64,000 nucleotides of DNA from Edaphochlamys debaryana (lineage: Eukaryota > Chlorophyta > Chlorophyceae > Chlamydomonadales): the NCBI GenBank assembly GCA_016858145.1, contig JAEHOE010000043.1, positions 186,001 to 250,000 on the forward strand. Reading direction: 5' to 3'. The translations under genes were made by a program, and so were the position numbers. The notes under the pieces were generated by a model. The model saw only the letters and a program-made list of their open reading frames with translations, searched no databases and was not told the DNA's origin. Shown piece by piece: positions 48,201 through 60,200 of the stretch. Positions within the stretch are counted from its first letter, which is position 1, and every line of letters starts with the position of its first letter.

Positions 48201-51200
48201 CCAAGCCCCATGCCTCCATCGCCCAGCCCCGCCAGCCCAGTGCCGCCTTCCCCTGAGCCGCCAAGCCCCGAGCCTGCTTCTCCCACGCCTCCCAGCCCAA
48301 GCCCGCCTTCTCCTCCCCTTCCCAGCCCGAAGCCGCCATCTCCCTCGCCTCCCAGCCCTCCGCCGCCATCCCCCCTTTCCTCCAAGCCCCATGCCTCCAT
48401 TGCCCAGCCCCGCCAGCCCAGTGCCGCCGTCCCCTGGGCCGCCAAGCCCCGAGCCTGCTTCTCCCACGCCTCCCAGCCCACGCCCGCCTTCTCCCCTTCC
48501 CAGCCCGGAGCCGCCATCTCCCTCGCCTCCCAGCCCTCCGCCGCCATCCCCCTTTCCCCCAAGCCCCATGCCTCCATCGCCCAGCCCCGCCAGCCCAGTG
48601 CCGCCTTCCCCTGAGCCGCCAAGCCCCGAGCCTGCTTCTCCCACGCCTCCCAGCCCAAGCCCGCCTTCTCCTCCCCTTCCCAGCCCGAAGCCGCCATCTC
48701 CCTCGCCTCCCAGCCCTCCGCCGCCATCCCCCTTTCCTCCAAGCCCCATGCCTCCATTGCCCAGCCCCGCCAGCCCAGTGCCGCCGTCCCCTGGGCCGCC
48801 AAGCCCCGAGCCTGCTTCTCCCACGCCTCCCAGCCCACGCCCGCCTTCTCCTCCCCTTCCCAGCCCGGAGCCGCCATCTCCCTCGCCTCCCAGCCCTCCG
48901 CCGCCATCCCCCTTTCCCCCAAGCCCCATGCCTCCATCGCCCAGCCCCGCCAGCCCAGTGCCGCCTTCCCCTGAGCCGCCAAGCCCCGAGCCTGCTTCTC
49001 CCACGCCTCCCAGCCCACGCCCGCCTTCTCCTCCCCTTCCCAGCCCGGAGCCGCCATCTCCCTCGCCTCCCAGCCCTCCGCCGCCATCCCCCTTTCCTCC
49101 AAGCCCCATGCCTCCATCGCCCAGCCCCGCCAGCCCAGTGCCGCCGTCCCCTGAGCCGCCAAGCCCCGAGCCTGCTTCTCCCACGCCTCCCAGCCCAAGC
49201 CCGCCTTCTCCTCCCCTTCCCAGCCCGGAGCCGCCATCTCCCTCGCCTCCCAGCCCTCCGCCGCCATCCCCCTTTCCTCCAAGCCCCGTGCCTCCATCGC
49301 CCAGCCCCGCCAGCCCAGTGCCGCCGTCCCCTGGGCCGCCAAACCCCGAGCCTGCTTCTCCCACGCCTCCCAGCCCAAGCCCGCCTTCTCCTCCCCTTCT
49401 CAGCCCGGAGCCGCCATCTCCCTCGCCTCCCAGCCCTCCGCCGCCATCCCCCTTTCCTCCAAGCCCCATGCCTCCATTGCCCAGCCCCGCCAGCCCAGTG
49501 CCGCCGTCCCCTGGGCCGCCAAGCCCCGAGCCTGCTTCTCCCACGCCTCCCAGCCCGCGCCCGCCTTCTCCTCCCCTTCCCAGCCCGGAGCCGCCATCTC
49601 CCTCGCCTCCCAGCCCTCCGCCGCCATCCCCCTTTCCTCCAAGCCCCATGCCTCCATCGCCCAGCCCCGCCAGCCCAGTGCCGCCTTCCCCTGAGCCGCC
49701 AAGCCCCGAGCCTGCTTCTCCCACGCCTCCCAGCCCACGCCCGCCTTCTCCTCCCCTTCCCAGCCCGGAGCCGCCATCTCCCTCGCCTCCCAGCCCTCCG
49801 CCGCCATCCCCCTTTCCCCCAAGCCCCATGCCTCCATTGCCCAGCCCCGCCAGCCCAGTGCCGCCGTCCCCTGAGCCGCCAAGCCCCGAGCCTGCTTCTC
49901 CCACGCCTCCCAGCCCAAGCCCGCCTTCTCCTCCCCTTCCCAGCCCGGAGCCGCCATCTCCCTCGCCTCCCAGCCCTCCGCCGCCATCCCCCTTTCCTCC
50001 AAGCCCCATGCCTCCATCGCCCAGCCCCGCCAGCCCAGTGCCGCCTTCCCCTGAGCCGCCAAGCCCCGAGCCTGCTTCTCCCACGCCTCCCAGCCCACGC
50101 CCGCCTTCTCCTCCCCTTCCCAGCCCGGAGCCGCCATCTCCCTCGCCTCCCAGCCCTCCGCCGCCATCCCCCTTTCCCCCAAGCCCCATGCCTCCATCGC
50201 CCAGCCCCGCCAGCCCAGTGCCGCCGTCCCCTGAGCCGCCAAGCCCCGAGCCTGCTTCTCCCACGCCTCCCAGCCCAAGCCCGCCTTCTCCTCCCCTTCC
50301 CAGCCCGGAGCCGCCATCTCCCTCGCCTCCCAGCCCTCCGCCGCCATCCCCCTTTCCTCCAAGCCCCATGCCTCCATCGCCCAGCCCCGCCAGCCCAGTG
50401 CCGCCGTCCCCTGAGCCGCCAAGCCCCGAGCCTGCTTCTCCCACGCCTCCCAGCCCACGCCCGCCTTCTCCTCCCCTTCCCAGCCCGGAGCCGCCATCTC
50501 CCTCGCCTCCCAGCCCTCCGCCGCCATCCCCCTTTCCCCCAAGCCCCATGCCTCCATCGCCCAGCCCCGCCAGCCCAGTGCCGCCGTCCCCTGAGCCGCC
50601 AAGCCCCGAGCCTGCTTCTCCCACGCCTCCCAGCCCACGCCCGCCTTCTCCTCCCCTTCCCAGCCCGGAGCCGCCATCTCCCTCGCCTCCCAGCCCTCCG
50701 CCGCCATCCCCCTTTCCCCCAAGCCCCATGCCTCCATCGCCCAGCCCCGCCAGCCCAGTGCCGCCTTCCCCTGAGCCGCCAAGCCCCGAGCCTGCTTCTC
50801 CCACGCCTCCCAGCCCAAGCCCGCCTTCTCCTCCCCTTCCCAGCCCGGAGCCGCCATCTCCCTCGCCTCCCAGCCCTCCGCCGCCATCCCCCTTTCCTCC
50901 AAGCCCCATGCCTCCATCGCCCAGCCCCGCCAGCCCAGTGCCGCCGTCCCCTGAGCCGCCAAGCCCCGAGCCTGCTTCTCCCACGCCTCCCAGCCCACGC
51001 CCGCCTTCTCCTCCCCTTCCCAGCCCGGAGCCGCCATCTCCCTCGCCTCCCAGCCCTCCGCCGCCATCCCCCTTTCCCCCAAGCCCCATGCCTCCATTGC
51101 CCAGCCCCGCCAGCCCAGTGCCGCCGTCCCCTGAGCCGCCAAGCCCCGAGCCTGCTTCTCCCACGCCTCCCAGCCCACGCCCGCCTTCTCCTCCCCTTCC

Positions 51201-54200
51201 CAGCCCGGAGCCGCCATCCCCCTCGCCTCCCAGCCCTCCGCCGCCATCCCCCTTTCGTCCAAGCCCCATGCCTCCATTGCCCAGCCCCGCCAGCCCAGTG
51301 CCGCCGTCCCCTGGGCCGCCAAGCCCCGAGCCTGCTTCTCCCACGCCTCCCAGCCCAAGCCCGCCTTCTCCTCCCCTTCCCAGCCCGGAGCCGCCATCCC
51401 CCTCGCCTCCCAGCCCTCCGCCGCCATCTCCCTTTCCTCCAAGCCCCATGCCTCCATCGCCCAGCCCCGCCAGCCCAGTGCCGCCGTCCCCTGAGCCGCC
51501 AAGCCCCGAGCCTGCTTCTCCCACGCCTCCCAGCCTAAGCCCACCTTCTCCTCCCCTTCCCAGCCCGGAGCCGCCATCTCCGTGTCCTCCCAGCCCTCCG
51601 CCGCCATCCCCCTTTCCCCCAAGCCCCATGCCTCCATCGCCCAGCCCCGCCAGCCCAGTGCCGCCTTCCCCTGGGCCGCCAAGCCCCGAGCCTGCTTCTC
51701 CCACGCCTCCCAGCCCAAGCCCGCCTTCTCCTCCCCTTCCCAGCCCGGAGCCGCCATCTCCCTCGCCTCCCAGCCCTCCGCCGCCATCCCCCTTTCCTCC
51801 AAGCCCCATGCCTCCATTGCCCAGCCCCGCCAGCCCAGTGCCGCCGTCCCCTGGGCCGCCAAGCCCCGAGCCTGCTTCTCCCACGCCTCCCAGCCCACGC
51901 CCGCCTTCTCCTCCCCTTCCCAGCCCGGAGCCGCCATCTCCCTCGCCTCCCAGCCCTCCGCCGCCATCCCCCTTTCCCCCAAGCCCCATGCCTCCATCGC
52001 CCAGCCCCGCCAGCCCAGTGCCGCCTTCCCCTGAGCCGCCAAGCCCCGAGCCTGCTTCTCCCACGCCTCCCAGCCCACGCCCGCCTTCTCCTCCCCTTCC
52101 CAGCCCGGAGCCGCCATCTCCCTCGCCTCCCAGCCCTCCGCCGCCATCCCCCTTTCCTCCAAGCCCCATGCCTCCATTGCCCAGCCCCGCCAGCCCAGTG
52201 CCGCCTTCCCCTGAGCCGCCAAACCCCGAGCCTGCTTCTCCCACGCCTCCCAGCCCACGCCCGCCTTCTCCTCCCCTTCCCAGCCCGGAGCCGCCATCTC
52301 CCTCGCCTCCCAGCCCTCCGCCGCCATCCCCCTTTCCTCCAAGCCCCGTGCCTCCATCGCCCAGCCCCGCCAGCCCAGTGCCGCCGTCCCCTGGGCCGCC
52401 AAACCCCGAGCCTGCTTCTCCCACGCCTCCCAGCCCAAGCCCGCCTTCTCCTCCCCTTCTCAGCCCGGAGCCGCCATCTCCCTCGCCTCCCAGCCCTCCG
52501 CCGCCATCCCCCTTTCCTCCAAGCCCCATGCCTCCATTGCCCAGCCCCGCCAGCCCAGTGCCGCCGTCCCCTGGGCCGCCAAGCCCCGAGCCTGCTTCTC
52601 CCACGCCTCCCAGCCCACGCCCGCCTTCTCCTCCCCTTCCCAGCCCGGAGCCGCCATCTCCCTCGCCTCCCAGCCCTCCGCCGCCATCCCCCTTTCCTCC
52701 AAGCCCCATGCCTCCATCGCCCAGCCCCGCCAGCCCAGTGCCGCCTTCCCCTGAGCCGCCAAGCCCCGAGCCTGCTTCTCCCACGCCTCCCAGCCCACGC
52801 CCGCCTTCTCCTCCCCTTCCCAGCCCGGAGCCGCCATCCCCCTCGCCTCCCAGCCCTCCGCCGCCATCCCCCTTTCCCCCAAGCCCCATGCCTCCATCGC
52901 CCAGCCCCGCCAGCCCAGTGCCGCCGTCCCCTGAGCCGCCAAGCCCCGAGCCTGCTTCTCCCACGCCTCCCAGCCCAAGCCCGCCTTCTCCTCCCCTTCC
53001 CAGCCCGGAGCCGCCATCTCCCTCGCCTCCCAGCCCTCCGCCGCCATCCCCCTTTCCTCCAAGCCCCATGCCTCCATCGCCCAGCCCCGCCAGCCCAGTG
53101 CCGCCTTCCCCTGAGCCGCCAAGCCCCGAGCCTGCTTCTCCCACGCCTCCCAGCCCACGCCCGCCTTCTCCTCCCCTTCCCAGCCCGGAGCCGCCATCTC
53201 CCTCGCCTCCCAGCCCTCCGCCGCCATCCCCCTTTCCCCCAAGCCCCATGCCTCCATTGCCCAGCCCCGCCAGCCCAGTGCCGCCGTCCCCTGAGCCGCC
53301 AAGCCCCGAGCCTGCTTCTCCCACGCCTCCCAGCCCACGCCCGCCTTCTCCTCCCCTTCCCAGCCCGGAGCCGCCATCCCCCTCGCCTCCCAGCCCTCCG
53401 CCGCCATCCCCCTTTCGTCCAAGCCCCATGCCTCCATTGCCCAGCCCCGCCAGCCCAGTGCCGCCGTCCCCTGGGCCGCCAAGCCCCGAGCCTGCTTCTC
53501 CCACGCCTCCCAGCCCAAGCCCGCCTTCTCCTCCCCTTCCCAGCCCGGAGCCGCCATCCCCCTCGCCTCCCAGCCCTCCGCCGCCATCTCCCTTTCCTCC
53601 AAGCCCCATGCCTCCATCGCCCAGCCCCGCCAGCCCAGTGCCGCCGTCCCCTGAGCCGCCAAGCCCCGAGCCTGCTTCTCCCACGCCTCCCAGCCTAAGC
53701 CCACCTTCTCCTCCCCTTCCCAGCCCGGAGCCGCCATCTCCGTGTCCTCCCAGCCCTCCGCCGCCATCCCCCTTTCCCCCAAGCCCCATGCCTCCATCGC
53801 CCAGCCCCGCCAGCCCAGTGCCGCCTTCCCCTGGGCCGCCAAGCCCCGAGCCTGCTTCTCCCACGCCTCCCAGCCCAAGCCCGCCTTCTCCTCCCCTTCC
53901 CAGCCCGGAGCCGCCATCTCCCTCGCCTCCCAGCCCGCCGCAGCCCAATGTACCCTCCTATCGTCCACCTCGTCCTTACTTGCCTCGAGGTCCTAGCCCG
54001 GAGGTTCCCTACATGCCACTTGCCAATGGGTTGCCACCGCCTTTACCAACGGCGTCTCCTCCATCCTTAAAGGACTCGCCCTCATCTCGTCCGTCCGACC
54101 CTCCCCCTCCTCCCGGCATCCGCCTTTCTTCTCCTCCTGATGCACCCCCACTGCCTGCCCCAAACGTTGTGCCCCCACCTTCGCCGGACGTTTCTCCTCC

Positions 54201-57200
54201 TGGGATGCCGCCTTCTTCTCCTGCGGATGCGCCTCCCCCGCCCCCTACTAGCGTCCCCAGGCCTCCTCGCAGCCCGCCACCCGCCATTACAACCCCTTCA
54301 GTTGTAAACGGTCCTCCTCCACCTTCGCCGTCATTTCTATTGTTGCCGCCTGTGACTCCACCCGTAGTTCAAGAACCGACTTTGTTCATCTCGCCTGTGT
54401 TGGCTCCGCCGGTTCCATCACCGGGTCACCCGTCGCCTCCGGTTCTCAAGCTTGGGGCGCCGCCTCCACCACCACCACCTCCTCCACCACGGAACCCTCC
54501 TCCGTCACCTCTGTCTCCATACATCTCCCTGACACCCGCGTCAGGTTCGACGACGGATGCGCCCGCCATGATGCCTCCCGCGCTCCCCAGCGGCCTGCCC
54601 CTCCCGCCGCGCTCCCCTCGGCCCGGGGGGAACGCAACTGGGGGAGCGGAGACGCGGGTGGCCCCGCCCGCACCCCTCGCTCCCCGTGTGCCACCACCGC
54701 CCGTGGAGGGATCGCTCTACATTGCTCGCAGCTGCGGGAATGCAGGCGGGGGTGCGTTGGCCGACGGCGGGGGTGTCTCGGGGGAGCGGTGCGCTGGATG
54801 AAGCCTCGGCCTGAACTGCTGGCTGCCGCTGCCTCACCGCTCTCGCCCTTTCCCATGCCCTAACGCCTGCCCTTGATGCCCCCTCACCTCCTTCTCAGGC
54901 GTGGGGTACGTGCTGGGCCCGCACGACGACCCCCTGGTCCCCACCTTCGCAGCCGCGTACCTGGGACAGGTGGGCACGACGGGCGGGGCGCGGCGGCAGC
55001 ACGTAGCCGAGCAGGCTGCAGCCCCCTCACCAGTCTAGGTATAACGTAGGGGCACGCGTTCCCTGACCTCACACCGCCGCCCCAACGCAGGCGGCGCCCG
55101 TCGAGGCCCTGGCCCCAGACACTGCGGCCGTGCTCCTCTCCGACGCGCTGTGGACCGAGCTCTCGGGCGCCCCTCCCTCCGGGGGCCCCGCCGACCCCAG
55201 GGCCGCGCCCACCCGGGCCGCCCTGTCCCGCCGCGTCAAGGCGCTCCCCGGCTCGGTCACGGCGGTGCTGCTGCTGCCCTCCGCCGCCACGGACGTGTCG
55301 GCACTGGTGCTGGCGCTGGCAGGGGTCCCCGTGTCGTGTGCGCTGGTGCGTGCGGGCCCCCCGCGGGTGGGCGCCTTCCTCCCTCCCCACCCAGCCTTGC
55401 CCGGAGGCCCAGGCAGGACGGGAGCCAGCGGATGGGGGTCAGCCGGGGCATGGCGGGGAGCGGCGGCAGACAGTGACAGGAGCAGGAGCGTGGGCCGAGT
55501 GCGAGGGATCCAGGGCAGGCGAATGCAGGCAGTGCGCCCTCCGCCGCCGCAGCTGGTAAACCCTGCCCTGCCCCCCTCCCGCCCTGTCCCCCTCCCGCCC
55601 TCCCCAGATGGACCCCCACCTGGGCACCCCCCTGTCCCCCCCACCGGCCGCCTCCTGGGCCAACAAGGTCGCCTCCACCCCCGCCACGCTGGACGTCCCG
55701 GACGCAGCGGCGGTGGAGTGGATCTCCTGCGGCAGCGCCCGGGCCCAGGCGCTGGCGGCGGTGACCGTGGGGGGCGCCAGCAGGCCCCTGGCGGTCAGCA
55801 TAGGCGTGGCGGGAGGTGGGGCTGGCGGGGCGGGAGGGCGGAGGACCGGGGGTCGGGCGGGTGCAGGTCTACCCTAGCCTAGCAGGCGCGCAGGGAGAGG
55901 GGCACAGGCTGCTGCCTCGGTCGCCGCCCCGCCCTGCCATGTCCTGCCCGACCTCCCCGCCGTCCTTCCCCCCCAGGCGGCACGCTGCGGCTCATCTCGT
56001 TCAACCTCCTCAACGTGGCCCCGGGGGCGGCCGCCGCGGCCCTGCTCGCAGGCGTCGACTCGGCCTGCGCCGCCCCCGCCGCCCGCCCCCCCGCCCCCCG
56101 CCCCGCCCCCGCCCGGAGCCTGGCTGCCCTGCGTCGACTGCGCCGGGGTCGCCCTGCTGGGAGTGCCCCCGGCCTCCCTGGCAGCGGCCCTGCAGCCCGC
56201 GCCCGCGCCCGCGTCCCTGGCGGCGCTGTCCGAGGGGCCGCTGCTGCTGGACGCATTCGCAGCGCTCGCCTTCCCAGGCCTCGCCCCGGCCGCCGATGCT
56301 TCCGCTGTCGTGTACGACGCCGCGAGCCTCTTCATGTCCGACACGGTGCTGAAGCAGGCCCTGGCGGGCCCAGCCACGGGGCCCGCGCTGCTGCGGCGCG
56401 TCCGGCGCCGGCCCGCTTCCCACACCACGGTCTTCCTGGGCGAGGCCCTGGCGGGGGCGGCCGCGGCTCTGCTGCAGCTGCTGACCGGCAACGGCGCGGC
56501 GGAGTGCGCGCTGGTGCGTTGCGCGGCCAGCTAGGGGAGCAGGGCGGGGAGCCAGCGGTACCTCGCGCCCTGCTGCTGAGGAACGGGGGGCCCGCAGGGC
56601 AGAAAGCCGAGAGCACCGGCCCCCGCCGTACGTGCGCTCACCTGCCCGACATGCCGTGCCGTGCAGGTCCAGGCCAGGAGCGGGCGCCTGGTGGCCGGGG
56701 GCGGGAGGCCCTCCTGGGTGGAGGGCATCCTGCCCGCCAGCGGCACGCAGCTCGCGCGCCTCAACGCCACGGGAGGGGGCGGGGCGCGGGCCGCCGTGGC
56801 GCAGGGCCTGAGCTGCGCGGCGGGGGGCCCCGCGGCGCTGGTGGCTGTGGCGGTGGCGGACGTGGGCGGCGCAGGGGGGGTGCCGCTGGTGGTGGAGCTG
56901 CGGCCCTACTCAGGCGGTGAGGGGCGGCGGGGCGGAATCCTATGCGGCTGGCTGCCAACATGACTTCGTACCTGCCGTTCTGCTGGGGTCGCTGCGTGTC
57001 CTGTTGGTGCTTTGACACCTGTCTCGCACCCCCCCTGCCGCCTCGCAGGGGGCCTGCTCCGCCTGGTGCCCGAGAGCCTGCTGCTGTCCCACCCGGGAGC
57101 AGTGCAGGCGGCGCTCACACGCGGCCTCACGCTGCGCCCCTGCAGCACCGCACCCCCCGGGAACCCGCCGCCACAGCGCCCGCAACCCGCGCTCGCCCCC

Positions 57201-60200
57201 GTGCCACCCGCCCCCGAGCCGCCGCCCCCGCCCCCGCTGCCCCGCGGGGCGCCAGACCTGCGCTACCGCTACGGCGCCTGTGAGCCGCGGGGCTGGGCCT
57301 GGGGCGGCCTCGGCAGCGCATGTGGGGGGGCCATGGGGGGCCTCAGACGCATGGGCGGCATGACCACTGGTCCCGCGCTTGCTCGCTCGCTCGCTACACC
57401 CCGCGTGCCCCCCCCCCCCCGCCCGCCCCCGCAGGCCTGTCCAGCGTGCAGCAGGCGCCCGACGGCGCGGGCCCCGTGGCCGCCTTCATGGCCGACCACT
57501 TCCCTGCGGTGAGCGCACGCACGCACGCAGTGGCCCCCGCACCGGCTGCTGGCTGCCGCACTGCTGCGGGGGCCGGGGACCAGCTGGCTGCGTGCTCGCC
57601 GCCACTCCCGCCCCGCCTCCTGCAATCACCCTGTAGCACCCTCTCCCGGCGCCCAGGTCTTCTCTCCCGTGTTCCGTCATTTTGCTCCACGTCGCCTCCG
57701 CCCCATGCCTCCGTCCCTCGCCCTCAGACCACGTCGACGGCATCGCTCCACACGGACACCGCTGCACTCATGATGGTCGACACTGCACTGCAGGTGTGCT
57801 CAGGAAGGAGGCAAGGGGGGGGGGTACTGCGCAGGGCTCTCGCACTCCAAGGGGCGCTTTGGGACCGTGAGCGCTGCCTCTCCTCCTGTCTGTCCGCTCC
57901 ACAAGGAGGGCCGAACCTCGGGGCTTGGGAGCGCCACACGCCCTGCGGCCTGCCCTCTCGCTCCGCCTGCCCCCCCCAGGCGCTGCTGGCGGCGGCCGAT
58001 GGCTCGGCGCAGCGGCAGCTCGGCGACTGGGCCCGCAGCCCCGGCCCCGGCCGCACCCTCACGCTGCTGCTCTCCTAGGGGCCGGGGGCGCCGCAGTCCG
58101 TGGCGCTGCTCACTGCGCTCAACGCCTACTCCCGCCTGCGCTGCGGCCTGGTGCGTGAGGGGGCGGGGGGGGGGTTGCGCTGTGCGGGAGGAGAAGTGGC
58201 AGCGGCGGAGGAACCGGCAAAGGGGGATCAATGTTGGGCCGCACACCCGATGCGCTGGCGAGGCCCGCTTGGTATCCGGACTGCACGGCACATGGGCCTT
58301 CTGGGCTCCATCAGTCCCCGCCTCATGCCGCCCCGTCCTTCCTCACGGGTTACCGCGCCACCCGCCCCCCCCCCCCCCCCCCCCCCACAGACCGACCCCT
58401 CCACCGGCGGTCTGCTGCAGCCCGGGCCGGCCTTCGCCAGCGCTGTGCGCACCGAGGGGGCCGCCGCGCTCGAGGGGGTGGAGGGGGTGCCGGGGGTGGC
58501 CTGCGCCTCGCCCTCCGCCCGGGCCGAGGCGGTGGCGGGAGGCACGGGGGCGGCGCTGGTGGTCGTGCTGCCCCTGGAGACGGGTGCGTGGGGGGCCGGG
58601 GACCCGTCCCTGTCTTGGCTCTTCGGCCGCGGCTGGGGCTCAGGGGGCTGCCGTACGTGATTGTTCCTCCGCGCTCCGAGCCTGCATGCCGCCTCCCCTC
58701 CGTGCCGCTCTCTCACCCCCGCCCCTCCATCCCCTGCAGGCGCCTGGCTCCGCCTGGCCCCCCTGTCGCTGCTGGAGCGGGCGCCCGCGGACCTGGCGGC
58801 GCTGGTGCGGGCGGGCAACCCCGCGTGCTGGGGCCTGCCGCCGCCGCCGCCCGCGCCGGCGCCGCCGCGTGGCCTGCTGACGTACCTGGGCATGAGCGGC
58901 TTGGACGAGCGGCCGGGGCGGGCGCTGATCGAGGGCTTAGGCGGCGGATGTGAGGCGGGGCACAGGGGCGGGGCATGCAGGGTCGGGGAGCGATATCGTG
59001 TGCCGCACTGCCGTCAAAGCATTCGACCTGCGTCACGCGTGTGCTTGCTCTGCCGCAGGCGTGTCGTGTGTGCTGGCTGCGAACGAGGATGCCTCCTTTG
59101 CCGCCTTTGTGGATTCTGCGTTCCCAGACGTGAGTCTCCTGACTCCGGGCGCCCAGAGTACCCACCTGTTGCCGGCGGACCGGGCCAGGCCTCCGCGGCT
59201 CTGCGCTGTGGGGTGGAGCCCGGGCCCGCTGCGCCACGCGCCCAGCCTCAGCTGCTGACCCCTCACGCCCCCACGCCCCCACGCCCCACCCGCAGCTGCG
59301 CCCGCTGCCCTCCCTCGGCCTGGAGTCCCCCGCCCTGCTCCTCTCCACCACCGGATGGGAGCTGCTCAGCCGCTTCGCGGACCGGGCCCTGCTCGCCCGC
59401 CTCGCCGCGTGGGCCGCCCAGTCCCGCCTCACCCTCGCCATCCCAGACTCCGCCAGCGCCGCCGCCATCGCCGCCGCCCTGGCCCGCCTGAGCGGCAGCG
59501 ACTCGCTCCGCTGCGGCCTGGTGGACCCCCGCACGGGAGCCGCCGTCACCCCCAGGATGGCGGGGGCCGACAGCGCCGCCGCCGTGCCACCGAGGCCGGG
59601 GGCGGTACTGCTGGGCGGCCAGGCGGGGGCCCGCGCCGTCAGCTGCGCGCCCGGGGCCACGCTGCCGCTCGCCGCCGCCGCGGTCGCTCGCGTGGAGGGA
59701 GCCGGGGGCGGGGCGGTGGAGGTGGAGGTGGCCGTGGTGGTGGAGGTGGCGCTGCCGGCGGGCGGCACGCTGCGGCTCGTGCCAGCCCGGTCCCTGGCGG
59801 TGCCCGAGTTCGCGCAGGCCCTGGCGGCCATCATCTGGGGGGACGCGCCCGGCTGCAGCGCCGCCCCAGGGGCAGGGGCAGGCGGGCGCTCGCCGCCGGC
59901 CCCCGTGCCGCCCTCGCCGCCCGGCCCACCGCCGCGAGGCAGCATGGGCAGGCCAGGCACTCCCCCTCCCCCTTTATTTTGCCCCTCCCCCGCATGCGCC
60001 CGGTGCCACCCCTCGCGCGAAGCCACCCTCGGGGCCCGCGACCGCGCCCCAGGACCCCGACCCCGTGTCAGACTGGACGAGCGGTTGTGTGTCGTACTCT
60101 GACGCAAGCGGCAGCGGTACGGCAGTACTGCTGCCCACGGGGGCCGACCCCGTGGCGGCAGCGGTGGCGGCGCTGCTGCCCAGCCTGCCGGCAGCGGTGG

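Noticed and set aside
41113..53937. CRISPR-like array
   Set aside because: Units are contiguous with no unique spacers, encode PPSPX protein, and the genome is eukaryotic.
40710..53968. Very long antisense reading frames across the shaft array (one up to 2,475 residues at 46521-53948)
   Set aside because: They arise because the 180-bp unit has no stop triplet on the minus strand. They are Gly/Glu/Trp/Arg low-complexity, switch frame at the same indels, and lack splice or start context.
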